Shown: positions 49,955 through 60,900 of the stretch, one piece after another | How positions within the stretch are numbered: position 1 is the stretch's first letter | Layout of the letters: each line of letters opens with the position of its first letter | Assembly: GCA_963082875.1 (NCBI GenBank) | Contig: OY720097.1 | Location: forward strand, 19,910,501 to 19,974,500 | DNA from: Corella eumyota | Lineage: Eukaryota > Chordata > Ascidiacea > Phlebobranchia > Corellidae | Reading direction: 5' to 3' | Length of the DNA: 64,000 nucleotides | Program-made: the position numbers and the translations under genes | Notes under the pieces: generated by a model | What the model was told of the DNA's origin: nothing | What the model saw: only the letters and a program-made list of their open reading frames with translations | Database searches by the model: none

Positions 49955-52900
49955 ATTATTGTTCGAAATCTTAGATTTCGTAATATATTGTTGCGCGTCT
50001 AATAAAATATAAAATAAAAATTTTCAAATTAAAAAATAATTGCTTCGTGAGAACACGTTAATTGAACCTGTGCAGTTCTCACGAAGCAATTATTTTTTAA
50101 TTTAAAAATTTTTATTTTTTAAAAAAAATTTATATGCAATATCATTGGCCAAAAATATCACGTGACCTAATTAAACCCAAAATAAAAATTAGCTCTAACT
50201 TTTGTTCTACCAAAAATTTTTGCGAAATGTTTTATCTTGAATGTTAGTTAGGCCAATGTACGTCTAATAAAATATAAAATTTTAGGTTTTGAGATTTCAT
50301 AAAATTTTAATAAAAGTGTCATAACTTTTATGAATATTAATATTTTCAAAAAATATTTTGTCAACACGTTAATTGGACCTGTGCAATTCTAATAGAGCAA
50401 TTCTTTTTTGATTTAAAATTTTTTTTTTTTTTATTAATTTTTATGCAATATCATTGGCCTAAAATATCACGTGACCTAAATAAACCCAAAATAAAAATTA
50501 GCTCTAACTTTTGTTCTAATAAATATTTTTGCTAAATGTTTTATCTTGAATGTTAGTTACACCAATGCGCGTCTAATAAAATATAAAATTTTAGGTTTTG
50601 AGATTTCATAAAATTTTAATAAAAGTGTCATAACTTTTATGAATATTAATATTTTCGAAAAATATTTTATGAACACGTTAATTGAACCTGTGCAGTTCTC
50701 ACGAAGCAATTATTTTTTAATTTAAAATTTTTTTTTTTTTTTTAAAATTTTTATGCAATATCATTGGCCAAAAATATCACGTGACCTAAATAAACCCAAA
50801 ATAAAAATTAGCTCTAACTTTTGTTCTAATAAATATTTTTGCTAAATGTTTTATCTTGAATGTTAGTTACACCAATGCGCGTCTAATAAAATATAAAATT
50901 TTAGGTTTTGAGATTTCATAAAATTTTAATAAAAGTGTCATAACTTTTATGAATATTAATATTTTCGAAAAATATTTTATGAACACGTTAATTGAACCTG
51001 TGCAGTTCTCACGAAGCAATTATTTTTTAATTTAAAATTTTTTTTTTTTTTTTTAAATTTTTATGCAATATCATTGGCCAAAAATATCACGTGACCTAAA
51101 TAAACCCAAAATAAAAATTAGCTCTAACTTTTGTTCTAATAAATATTTTTGCTAAATGTTTTATCTTGAATGTTAGTTACACCAATGCGCGTCTAATAAA
51201 ATATAAAATTTTAGGTTTTGAGATTTCATAAAATTTTAATAAAAGTGTCATAACTTTTATGAATATTAATATTTTCGAAAAATATTTTGTCAACACGTTA
51301 ATTGAACCTGTGCAGTTCTCACGAAGCAATTATTTTTTAATTTAAAATTTTTTATTTTTTTTAAAAAATGTATATGCAATATCATTGGCTAAAAATATCA
51401 CGTGACCTAATTAAACCCAAAATAAAAATTAGCTCTAACTTTTGTTCTACCAAAAATTTTTGCGAAATGTTTTATCTTGAATGTTAGTTAGGCCAATGTA
51501 CGTCTAATAAAATATAAATTTTTAGGTTTTGAGATTTCATAAAATTTTAATAAAAGTGTCATAACTTTTATGAATATTAATATTTTCAAAAAATATTTTG
51601 TCAACACGTTAATTGGACCTGTGCAATTCTAAAAGAGCAATTATTTTTTGATTTAAAATTTTTTTTTTTTTTTTAAATTTTTATGCAATATCATTGGCCA
51701 AAAATATCACGTGACCTAATTAAACCCAAAATAAAAATTAGCTATAACTTTTGTTCTACCAAAAATTTTTGCGAAATGTTTTATCTTGAATGTTAGTTAG
51801 GCCAATGTACGTCTAATAAAATATAAAATTTTAGGTTTTGAGATTTCATAAAATTTTAATAAAAGTGTCATAACTTTTATGAATATTGTTATTTTCAAAA
51901 AATATTTTGTAAACACGTTAATTGGACCTGTGCTATTCTAAAAGAGCAATTATTTTTTTATTTAAAATTTTTTTTTTTTTTATTAATTTTTATGCAATAT
52001 CATTGGCCTAAAATATCACGTGACCTAAATAAACTCAAAATAAAAATTAGCTCTAACTTTTGTTCTAATAAATATTTTTGCTAAATGTTTTATCTTGAAT
52101 GTTAGTTACACCAATGCGCGTCTAATAAAATATAAATTTTTAGGTTTTGAGATTTCATAAAATTTTAATAAAAGTGTCATAACTTTTATGAATATTAATA
52201 TTTTCGAAAAATATTTTATGAACACGTTAATTGAACCTGTGCAGTTCTCACGAAGCAATTATTTTTTAATTTAAAAATTTTTATTTTTTAAAAAAAATTT
52301 ATATGCAATATCATTGGCCAAAAATATCACGTGACCTTTAAACCCAAAATAAAAATTAGCTCTAATTTTTGTTCTACCAAAAATTTTTGCGAAATGTTTT
52401 ATCTTGAATGTTAGTTAGGCCAATGTACGTCTAATAAAATATAAAATTTTAGGTTTTGAGATTTCATAAAATTTTAATAAAAGTGTCATAACTTTTATGA
52501 ATATTAATATTTTCAAAAAATATTTTGTCAACACGTTAATTGGACCTGTGCAATTCTAAAAGAGCAATTATTTTTTGATTTAAATTTTTTTTTTTTTAAA
52601 TTTTTATGCAATATCATTGGCCAAAAATATCACGTGACCTAATTAAACCCAAAATAAAAATTAGCTCTAACTTTTGTTCTAATAAATATTTTTGCTAAAT
52701 GTTTTATCTTGAATGTTAGTTACACCAATGTGCGTCTAATAAAATATAAAATTTTAGGTTTTGAGATTTCATAAAATTTTAATAAAAGTGTCATAACTTT
52801 TATGAATATTAATATTTTCGAAAAATATTTTGTGAACACGTTAATTGAACCTGTGCAGTTCTCACTAAGCAATTATTTTTTAATTTAAATTTTTTTATTT

Positions 52901-53300
52901 TTTTTTTAAATTTATATGCAATATCATTGGCCAAAAATATCACGTGACCTAATTAAACCCAAAATAAAAATTAGCTCTAACTTTTGTTCTAATAAATTTT
53001 TTTGCTAAATGTTTTATCTTGAATGTTAGTTACACCAATGCGCGTCTAATAAAATATAAAATTTTAGGTTTTGAGATTTCATAAAATTTTAATAAAAGTG
53101 TCATAACTTTTATGAATATTAATATTTTCGAAAAATATTTTGTCAACACGTTAATTAAACCTGTGCAATTCTCACAAAGCAATTATTTTTTAATTTAAAA
53201 ATTTTTATTTTTTTCAAAAAATTTATATGCAATATCATTGGCCAAAAATATCACGTGACCTTTAAACCCAAAATAAAAATTAGCTCTAACTTTTGTTCTA
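49955..53300 (+). repeat. satellite array, eleven ~309-bp units
   Basis: The landmark TCACGTGACC occurs at 50158, 50467, 50778, 51088, 51399, 51708, 52017, 52328, 52630, 52940 and 53251, a period of 302-311 bp. Units share GCAATATCATTGGCC, TTAGCTCTAACTTTTGTTCT, TTTTATCTTGAATGTTAGTT, AAAAGTGTCATAACTTTTAT and ACACGTTAATTGAACCTGTG. Two variants are interspersed: one with TTCTCACGAAGCAATTA, the other with TTCTAAAAGAGCAATTA. There is no open frame of note. The left border is a large hairpin and the right end stops mid-unit. Confidence 0.92.
50011..50118. repeat. 44-bp inverted repeat (hairpin) at left edge of satellite
   Basis: Arms 50011-50054 and 50075-50118 pair with one mismatch around a 20-nt loop. 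The arm tips read TTGCTTCGTGAGAAC and GTTCTCACGAAGCAA. The right arm belongs to the normal satellite unit; the left arm is an inverted copy present only here. Confidence 0.85.
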
Positions 53301-53508
53301 CTTTTGTTCTATTTGTGGATTTATTGCCTTGAAAATATGCCTTAGTGCTACATACATTCAGATTATGCACACTTGCTTTTCAAATACTTAAAGTTATATC
53401 AATAAAAAATAATAACAAAAATATGAAGTAAATTTTTTATTTATGTACTAATATTAACATATATGTTTAACTCTAAAATTAATATAATTTTGAATTTAAC
53501 ATTGATTT

Positions 53509-53586
53509 GAAGAAGCTGAATATGCAAAAAACGATGATGATGCAAAACGTTTGTGGGATTTGAGTGTCAAATATACAAAGGCTTAA
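53509..53586 (+). pseudogene. 3'-terminal fragment of an SDR (RDH-like) gene
   Basis: Encodes EEAEYAKNDDDAKRLWDLSV-KYTKA and a TAA. This is the same as the C-terminus of the complete neighbour (which ends KYTNL) with only a few base changes. The following roughly 120 bp also align with that gene's 3' UTR, less well. Everything upstream of EEAEY is missing: the sequence goes directly into AT-rich DNA and, 200 bp further, the satellite. It is a truncated tandem duplicate. It could be a genuine last exon only if the rest lies far upstream, which is not seen. Confidence 0.75.
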
Positions 53587-54088
53587 ACTTAAAGGACATA
53601 GTTTCTGTTGTTTTTAAACTATTGTTAATAAAGTGCCCACAATTCTTAATGTATAGTACTTAAAATAAATCAGCTAACATTAAATAGAAAAGTGGCAAAT
53701 CTTTACTTAGGTACCACATTATTAAAGTAACAGGTAAGCTTTTTTTAAATGTTTAAAGGAATTCAAGAAACAATCAGTTGATTTGACTTGTTCACGGTTA
53801 ATTGCGTACAATGCGATTTAAACACACATGGTCGCCTTCTGCAAACAAAGTAAACCTTCTCTTTATTGTGTAAACATAAGAGAATGCCAAAGTACACCCA
53901 ACTATAAAAATAACCAACTTGCCTGTTACATAATATGATCAGAGTCTGATGGTTTTAATCTTTGTTTAATTTACCAAGTGTTGACATTGATAATTATTAA
54001 TTGTCAAGTTTTATAAACATGGTCTTTTCCAAAATTTGTTTAGTCGAATAAATTAAAGCATTTAGTTTGTTAAACTTATAAAGTTTAA

Positions 54089-54991
54089 ATGGCAACTGTA
54101 AAAAGTGCAGAAAACGGAATGGTAAAATGTGATGTGAAATTGGATGGCAAAACAGTTTTAATAACTGGAGCTAATTCTGGTGGGGTGCTCGAGTTATAAT
54201 GGCTTGCAGAGCGAGGTGCTCGAGTTATAATGGCTTGCAGAAATATAGAAAAAGCTTCTACAGCAAGGGAAAGAGTTTTAAAAGAAGCTAATTGTGACCC
54301 CAATAATGTGGTTTTAAAGGTATTAGATTTAGCCTCGTTTGCATCAATCCGAAAGTTTGCTGCTGATATTAATTCAACAGAATCTCGTTTGGATATATTG
54401 GTCAATAATGCTGGGATAATGGCTTGTCCTCTAAGTAGAACGGAAGACGGATTTGAAACACAGTTTGGTGTAAACCACCTAGGTCATTTCTTGCTTACCA
54501 ACTTATTACTTGACCTCATCAAAAAAAGTGCGCCAAGCAGAATAGTTGTCCTGTCTTCCATTGCGCATAAATTTGGCTCAGTGCATTGGGAAGATTTGAA
54601 CTGGGAAAAAAGTTATCATGAGCTGGAAGCTTATTATTCTAGCAAAGCAATGAATATTTTGTTTACGCGCCGACTCTCTCAGCTTTTACAAGGCACCGGA
54701 GTGACTGCAAACAGCCTTCATCCAGGCACTGTAGCAACTAATGTGGCAAGATGGGCCAACGACCAAGAAGGAAAACGCTACAAAGATTTTCTAGAAGAAG
54801 TAGTCAAAGTCTGGATAGCGCCGCTGGAGGGAGCACAAACGCAAATCTACGTTGCCATAGCACCCGAGTTGGAAGGTGTATCGGGAAAATATTTTGACAA
54901 ATGTGAGATTGTCGAAGAAGCTGAATATGCAAAGAACGATGATGATGCAAAACGTTTGTGGGATTTAAGTGTCAAATATACAAATCTTTAA
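54089..54991 (+). pseudogene. short-chain dehydrogenase/reductase (retinol dehydrogenase-like), cofactor motif disrupted
   Basis: From the ATG at 54089 the frame reads MATVKSAENGMVKCDVKLDG, KTVLITGANSGG, then TAA at 54197-54199. The same frame resumes as ERGARVIMACRNIEKAST and runs 253 codons from ATG 54230 to 54991. The later part has the SDR hallmarks NNAGIMA, VVLSSIAHKFG (catalytic Ser), AYYSSKAMN (YxxxK) and HPGTVATNV, as in the RDH11-14 group that reduces retinal or other carbonyls with NADP(H). The codons normally encoding G-x-G plus the helix (IGxxTAxxLA) are replaced by a 27-bp block, GGTGCTCGAGTTATAATGGC onward, that is a copy of 54215-54241. It is single-exon. It is either a pseudogene or allele, or an assembly or read error. 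AATAAA lies at 55063-55068. Confidence 0.7.
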
Positions 54992-55068
54992 AATTAATTG
55001 TAATTTTTTCTGTGTAATCCTTATATGCTAAATACCCATAATTATAATGTACAAGCACTTGAAATAAA

Positions 55069-57974
55069 TTAGTTATATTAAAGTAAAAAAAGTTGAATTC
55101 CTAAATTGGCAATAAATAGAAATGGATAAGCTAATAAATAAAAAATGACGGTCTAACTAATAACACACAGGACTGCACAGGACCACACAGACCATACCTA
55201 ACATAACATTACCACACAGAACAAAAAATTAAATGAGTATAGACCGTTTTTTTTTTTTAGGGCAACCAAGAGCATTTCAGAAGTGGGTTAGAGCAGGGGT
55301 TAATAAAAATTGTCTCATTGTTAGTATTTGTTTTTAACCTAATGACAGTATTTCCAAATAAACAGCCAACGAGTTCTATATGGCCCCTGTAAGGAAAATA
55401 GTAGGACCCAAAAAATGATAGAAACAAAATTTGCAATAAAAATTAAATATTTATGTAAGTCTAAATGATTAAGGATCAAACCAACTTTATTGTTTTAAAT
55501 GTAACTACAAAACAAAGTGTTTCCATTTAAAACATATTTTATAAAGTATGAAAACGTCGCACTATACCTCACCCTCTATTACCACCATGCGGGTAAAAAA
55601 TATTAATTTTACAACTACGTAAAAATTGCTTAACATTTTAAATCAGTTTTATTGGAAACGGTGATGTCGCGAATATAAACTTTCTTACATGTTTAGTTGT
55701 TATCTAATAAATCTAGTGATTTCATAAATGTTTGATTGGTTTAAATTACAGTTGGTAAAAAATTTGATATTTTTATCTTAATACTTAAAAAGTCAAATTT
55801 TACCAAAAAATGATTTAATTCACACAGGTGCTAACCACCAAAAATAACCAAATTGAAATAACAACTTTACAATTTCATAAAAAAAAACGATTTTTTTACA
55901 CCAATTTTATTTAAAACTATAAATTATAATCCAATATAAATGTGTAGTGTCTAAATTGTAGACAATTTGAACGCACTTATACGTTGAAAATTACCTTTTT
56001 TGTGCGAAGAAAATTCGTGTTGCTATTTAACTTAAAAACGTTAACCTTATAACTACCTACGTATACAAAGCGTTAATGTTTATATGGTAAAAGTTGCCAA
56101 ACCGTCTGTGCACGGTTTTTATATAAAATGTTTTTTATTGAAATTTGAATCCAGAATCGTGCCTAAAAATCAAGGTAATATATTATTAACGTTTTTAAAC
56201 AATGTAATTTTTTTTTGATTTTTGCACGTGTTGTTTTAAACGGTACCTACACTTTTATAACAGAACATTTTTCAATTTGTCAATTTTTTTGTCCGTGTCT
56301 TGCGTTTGAATAAAAGTGAAAGTAATTTGAATACTTAAATTTTATCTTTGATCCCACACTAACTTTGTAAATCGAAAATAATTAAAAATGATGAAGAAAA
56401 ACACCGGCATGAATTGTTTATAAATAACGAGTGCTGTAATCCAAAATTATGACGTCATCTTTACGCCAAAACCGATAATGCGTCAATCCAAAAAAAAACA
56501 TAAATTCTACACAAAATAAACTCAAGATATTTCACGTTTTTTCTTTTAAATAACACAATTAAAGTTTTTAAATACAAGGCTAATTAATTAAGTTAGGAAT
56601 GTTTTATTTTAATTAAAGTAATACCGACTCATAGTATATCACGATATTGAGTAATTGGAATTATATAATATACAGTCACATTTATTTATATATTTAAATA
56701 GAATATATAAAGCTATAATCTAATATCTAAAAACACAGTTATTTAAAATAAAGGGTGACAAGTAGATTAGATGTTATCTATTAAGCATTTTAAATTAAAG
56801 TTTCTATAGCTTTAATGTTGCTTATAGAATTAGTAGTTTTTCGGGTTTTATTTTTAAACAGCGCAATTTTAGCTATAAAGGTAAATTTTTAGATTTCCTA
56901 AAACTGGTCTAAAAAGGTGAATTTGTATCTGCAACAAAAATAACCGCTTACTGATTAGCACAAATAACCTATTGACACTGTTCAGACCACTTATTGCTTC
57001 TACGTGATATAATCGCTCTTAATTCGGTGAAGTATAAAACACTCGTAGGCGTTATATATATATGTGTGGGTTAGGTCAAGTACGTAACATCAAAAGTATT
57101 TTTGTTTCACATTATTCCTATCAAAAATCGAAAAATCATAGGCTTTATATAAACCCTGTGTTAAGCCGATTGCATTTGTTATTAGATAGCAATTACTACC
57201 GTTCACAGCGACTTGCGTATATATATATCATGCTTAACTAAATAGTTGTAGTAATTACGTGGTAATTAATCAAGATGTAATGGAGTTGCAATTGTTCGAG
57301 TGGTAATTCCCTTGTACGTTAATATTTCAGGGTATAAGGTTTAAATTATATAATCGTTATTACAAATTTGCATGTAAAATTATAAGTCGTGTATTAATAT
57401 AAATTTAAATAGTTCTGAACAGGTGGAAAAAACGGAAATTAAGTTACCACATTCGGGTTTTATTATAGCGCAAATTTGTTAATTTGCAAGGCGTACTTAT
57501 AAGAGAAAGGTACGAAGCACCTTCAAGAATAGAAATTCAAAACAAAGATTTTAAAATTAGATAAAGAATGTTATACAGACTTTTCATTCAACACTTTTTT
57601 AGATTTTAAGTAGATTAGCAGAAGGCTAAAATTATCAACAGAAAATTTTAAAAATACAGAACTTTTTTAAATTTTTTTTTATTAAGTTTTATTTAAAAAA
57701 TTGGAAGTTTAATTAAGGATATAAAAATGCGTACAAAAATTGTGCAATACAATATTGCGACTTAGTCTTACTGATAACTTATTAATAATATTTCACGATT
57801 TATTGGTTGATAAAAGGTCAATTTAAATGCCGTAAGAATATTAAAATTATCTTTCGGTAATACACGAAATAAAATTAAAAATATTTTGAAAGGCAACTAA
57901 AATTTTTTTAATATTTAATATTTTGTTATATTACAGAACAAGTGGTTAGGATCTAGCGGTTTTTAAAAGGCAAT
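55069..57974. other. intergenic, no gene recognised
   Basis: AT-rich. An inverted pair, AATGACGGTCTA (about 55143-55154) and TATAGACCGTTTT (about 55237-55249), brackets a CACACAGGAC/CACACAGACC-rich stretch of about 90 bp. A CRE-like TGACGTCAT occurs near 56451 and a GCACGTGTTG E-box near 56225. The region before 57975 should contain the promoter of the trefoil/TSR gene, but nothing decisive is visible. Confidence 0.55.
57925..57974 (+). promoter_or_regulatory. candidate 5' UTR splice acceptor of the trefoil/TSR gene
   Basis: TTTTGTTATATTACAG ends at 57936, 38 bp before the start codon. A pyrimidine-rich acceptor this close to the ATG would fit either an upstream non-coding exon or spliced-leader addition, which ascidians are known to use. 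Neither a leader nor an upstream exon can be shown from this sequence. Confidence 0.3.
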
Positions 57975-60900
57975 ATGAAAAGAAATTGTCAAATTTTAAA
58001 GTTATTTTTGGTTGCTTTTTTAATTCAATTTTCAACTCAACAAGAAGGTAAAAAAATAATTAAACAAATATTTATTTAAAAAAATGTAAAACTATTTTTA
58101 TTAGCAGGATTTTTAATAAACTGTAAGCGCTAAAATAATGAGCAATTGTATGTTTGTATACATGATTAGTTTTTACGCAATTTCAAAAATTTAAAGCCTA
58201 AATATTGCAAAAATAAACAGATTTTCAACTTGTTAACATTTTGGCAAATTTCTTAAAACAAAAAACACGTTTTACATTTCTCATTTGAACAACACGGGAA
58301 ATAATTGCACGACTAAAAATCGCTAATCCAAATTATACTATCCGGTTTTAACCGATGCCTATTATTAATTCTCGCATGCGGTTTCGCGTTTGATTATTTA
58401 TATTTTTCACGCCCTGTTATTTTTCCGTTTTAACAAATATTCTTGTGTGTAGGCGTGGATAACTGTCTTTGTAGTGTGCCAGCGCCTTTAAGACAGCCCT
58501 GTATTACTGGAGTGGACTTATCACAAGCTGAATGTGAAGCTATAGGCTGCTGTTACAAGGAATCTGTTCGAATATTGTCATTGCCCGGTTCAACACCTGC
58601 ATGCTTTACCAGAAAAAGTAAGACTTTTCTTCGGCGAAATGTCAATTGTTTAGGGATGTTTAAAATAAGGGGGGATTTGTTTTTACTGGGAAATTAAAAT
58701 ATTATTGGCCCGAGTCTTTAAACATTTGTTACTAAATTTGAACGATAAGAATCTTATTTTATAGATCGTGTAAATAAGTACTGTTACAAAGCTATAAAAG
58801 TCACACCAAGCATTTTACGAAACATTTTTTTGCCAAGTTTTAAATTCTCGCAATAAATATATTGCAAAAGTTATATTACATAACATTTCATTCCGTTAAA
58901 TGTTGCTTAATATGACCTTCCGAAGACTTAGAGTTGCATATAACGAATTATATATTACTTAAGGGCAAATTTAATTGGCTATATTTTCTTTATTAATCTA
59001 CCAATGACAAAACATTGATTTTTTGTATAAATTCTGCTAAATCATTATAGTTTCAAAGAAAATGCGTTTTTGCAATTAGTGAAATTACACAATTCATGAC
59101 GCAAATCATAAGAATTTATTAAATAAACGTGAAAACTAAAATATTTAATTAGACACCGAATGACTTTGTATTTTTTAAAATTACAAATTACAAATTGTTA
59201 TATTTTACAGCCAACTGCGATAACCAATGCCGTATAGCCCGTTATAAAAGGGTACCATGCGGTTATTGGGCGGGTGGAAGGAGAAAATGTGATTCTTTTG
59301 ACTGTTGCTACGATAGACGAATATTTCCGTATTGCTACTTTAATAACGGTAAGCAACACTATTTAAAACATTTTTATTATGACCACATACGATTTCAGTT
59401 CCGATGGCATATAGCTATAAAATGCCAGATACATATATTGTGTAATAAAGTATAATTCTTTACTCTAAAATTAACGTTGTTTAAGATATTTTACGTCACT
59501 TTTCTTTAAATAAATGACATTTAAGGTAACAACGTACAGGATATTTTAAAGACAAATTTATCTATTTTTTAATAAGTTTTCCATTGGGGCAATTTGGTGC
59601 TTGTTTGTTATTTTTACGGCTTAACTATACAAAGCTGTCTGATATCTTTCAAATATCCATTTAAAATCAAAAGTTTCCTTAAAATCGATAAATAAATTTA
59701 ACTTGTAGGTACAAAAGTAATTTTTATTGCACTTGAACAGATGTTGTTGGACAAATTCAACTTCCAAGAGCCTCAACTCCTCCAGAAACTCAACCACCTT
59801 CAATCCAAACGGACGAAATAATTATTAATCGAGATACAATCGAAAACGAACCAGTTGGTCCCAAAGAAAGCTTTTTTAACCCAGAAACCAAGTATATTAT
59901 TCAAGTGAATTGTAATTCCGATTCGGAAAGAGAAAAATGTGGCAGAGACGAAATTACCAAGTAAATTTAAACATAAAAATATAAGTATATGCAAATATAC
60001 ATATCTAAATTTTAGATAAAGCTAGCCTTGAAAAAAATTTTTTGGGTAAAAAAATACGTATAAATAAATATAGTTATATAAGTTTTCCGTATAATAGATT
60101 CTTATCTTTAAGGTTAAAATTAACGTTGATTTTTGAACAGGGATGAATGCGTGGCGTTAAAATGTTGTTGGAGTTACTCGGAAAATTTGCCTTCATGTTT
60201 TCACACATCAAGTTATAACAATAAAACAGAGACATTGATCGGTAAGTTGAAAACCTATAAAATTGGCACAAATTATATGAAAATAAAAAGTTTTTTTGCC
60301 ACTAATTTTTAGCAATGGGTTCGATTATATACTGCGTTTTTTAAAGAAACAGCATATTTTTTTAAATTGACATTCCAACCTTTTACATACATAAAAGCAA
60401 TTTATATATAGACAGCCTTGCAACCAAACTGGAAGAATACATTAGTGTTGACGTCACAGAAAAAAATGAGTTTGTAGTGACGTCACCAAGATCTAATTAC
60501 GATTATGGGAACTTCAGCGTGAACGTGCAATGTGGAATTAACAATGAAAATAACCGAATACAATTATGCGAAGCTAAGACAAGGTAATTAGATGCACGGA
60601 ATTTCAACATATTCTAAATATTTAAACTAAGATCGGCGTTTCGTGGAAGATACACAAGGGCCGGAGGTAGTGTCTGGATTAAGATGTATTGATAATGCTA
60701 CTCACGTCTGTATAACCCTTGTTAAAACCAGTCTATTGTTTTGATATTTATCAGGTTAAGCTAGGTCGTGATATTCTAGATTATATAAGAATTAACAAAG
60801 CATTAATTATGTAAATATATTCAAAAACCGTGGTATATTTAAACTTTGCAACTTAATATAATTTTTGTATCATACATAACAATAAATAATCTTTTTTGAA

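Noticed and set aside
54085-54405. Minus-strand 106-codon frame over the SDR gene
   Set aside because: Antisense shadow of the dehydrogenase reading frame.
54230-54991. Intact 253-aa dehydrogenase starting at 54230
   Set aside because: That ATG encodes the Met of RVIMACRN inside the Rossmann fold; a protein starting there would lack the TGxxxGxG cofactor motif, so it is not taken as a genuine start.
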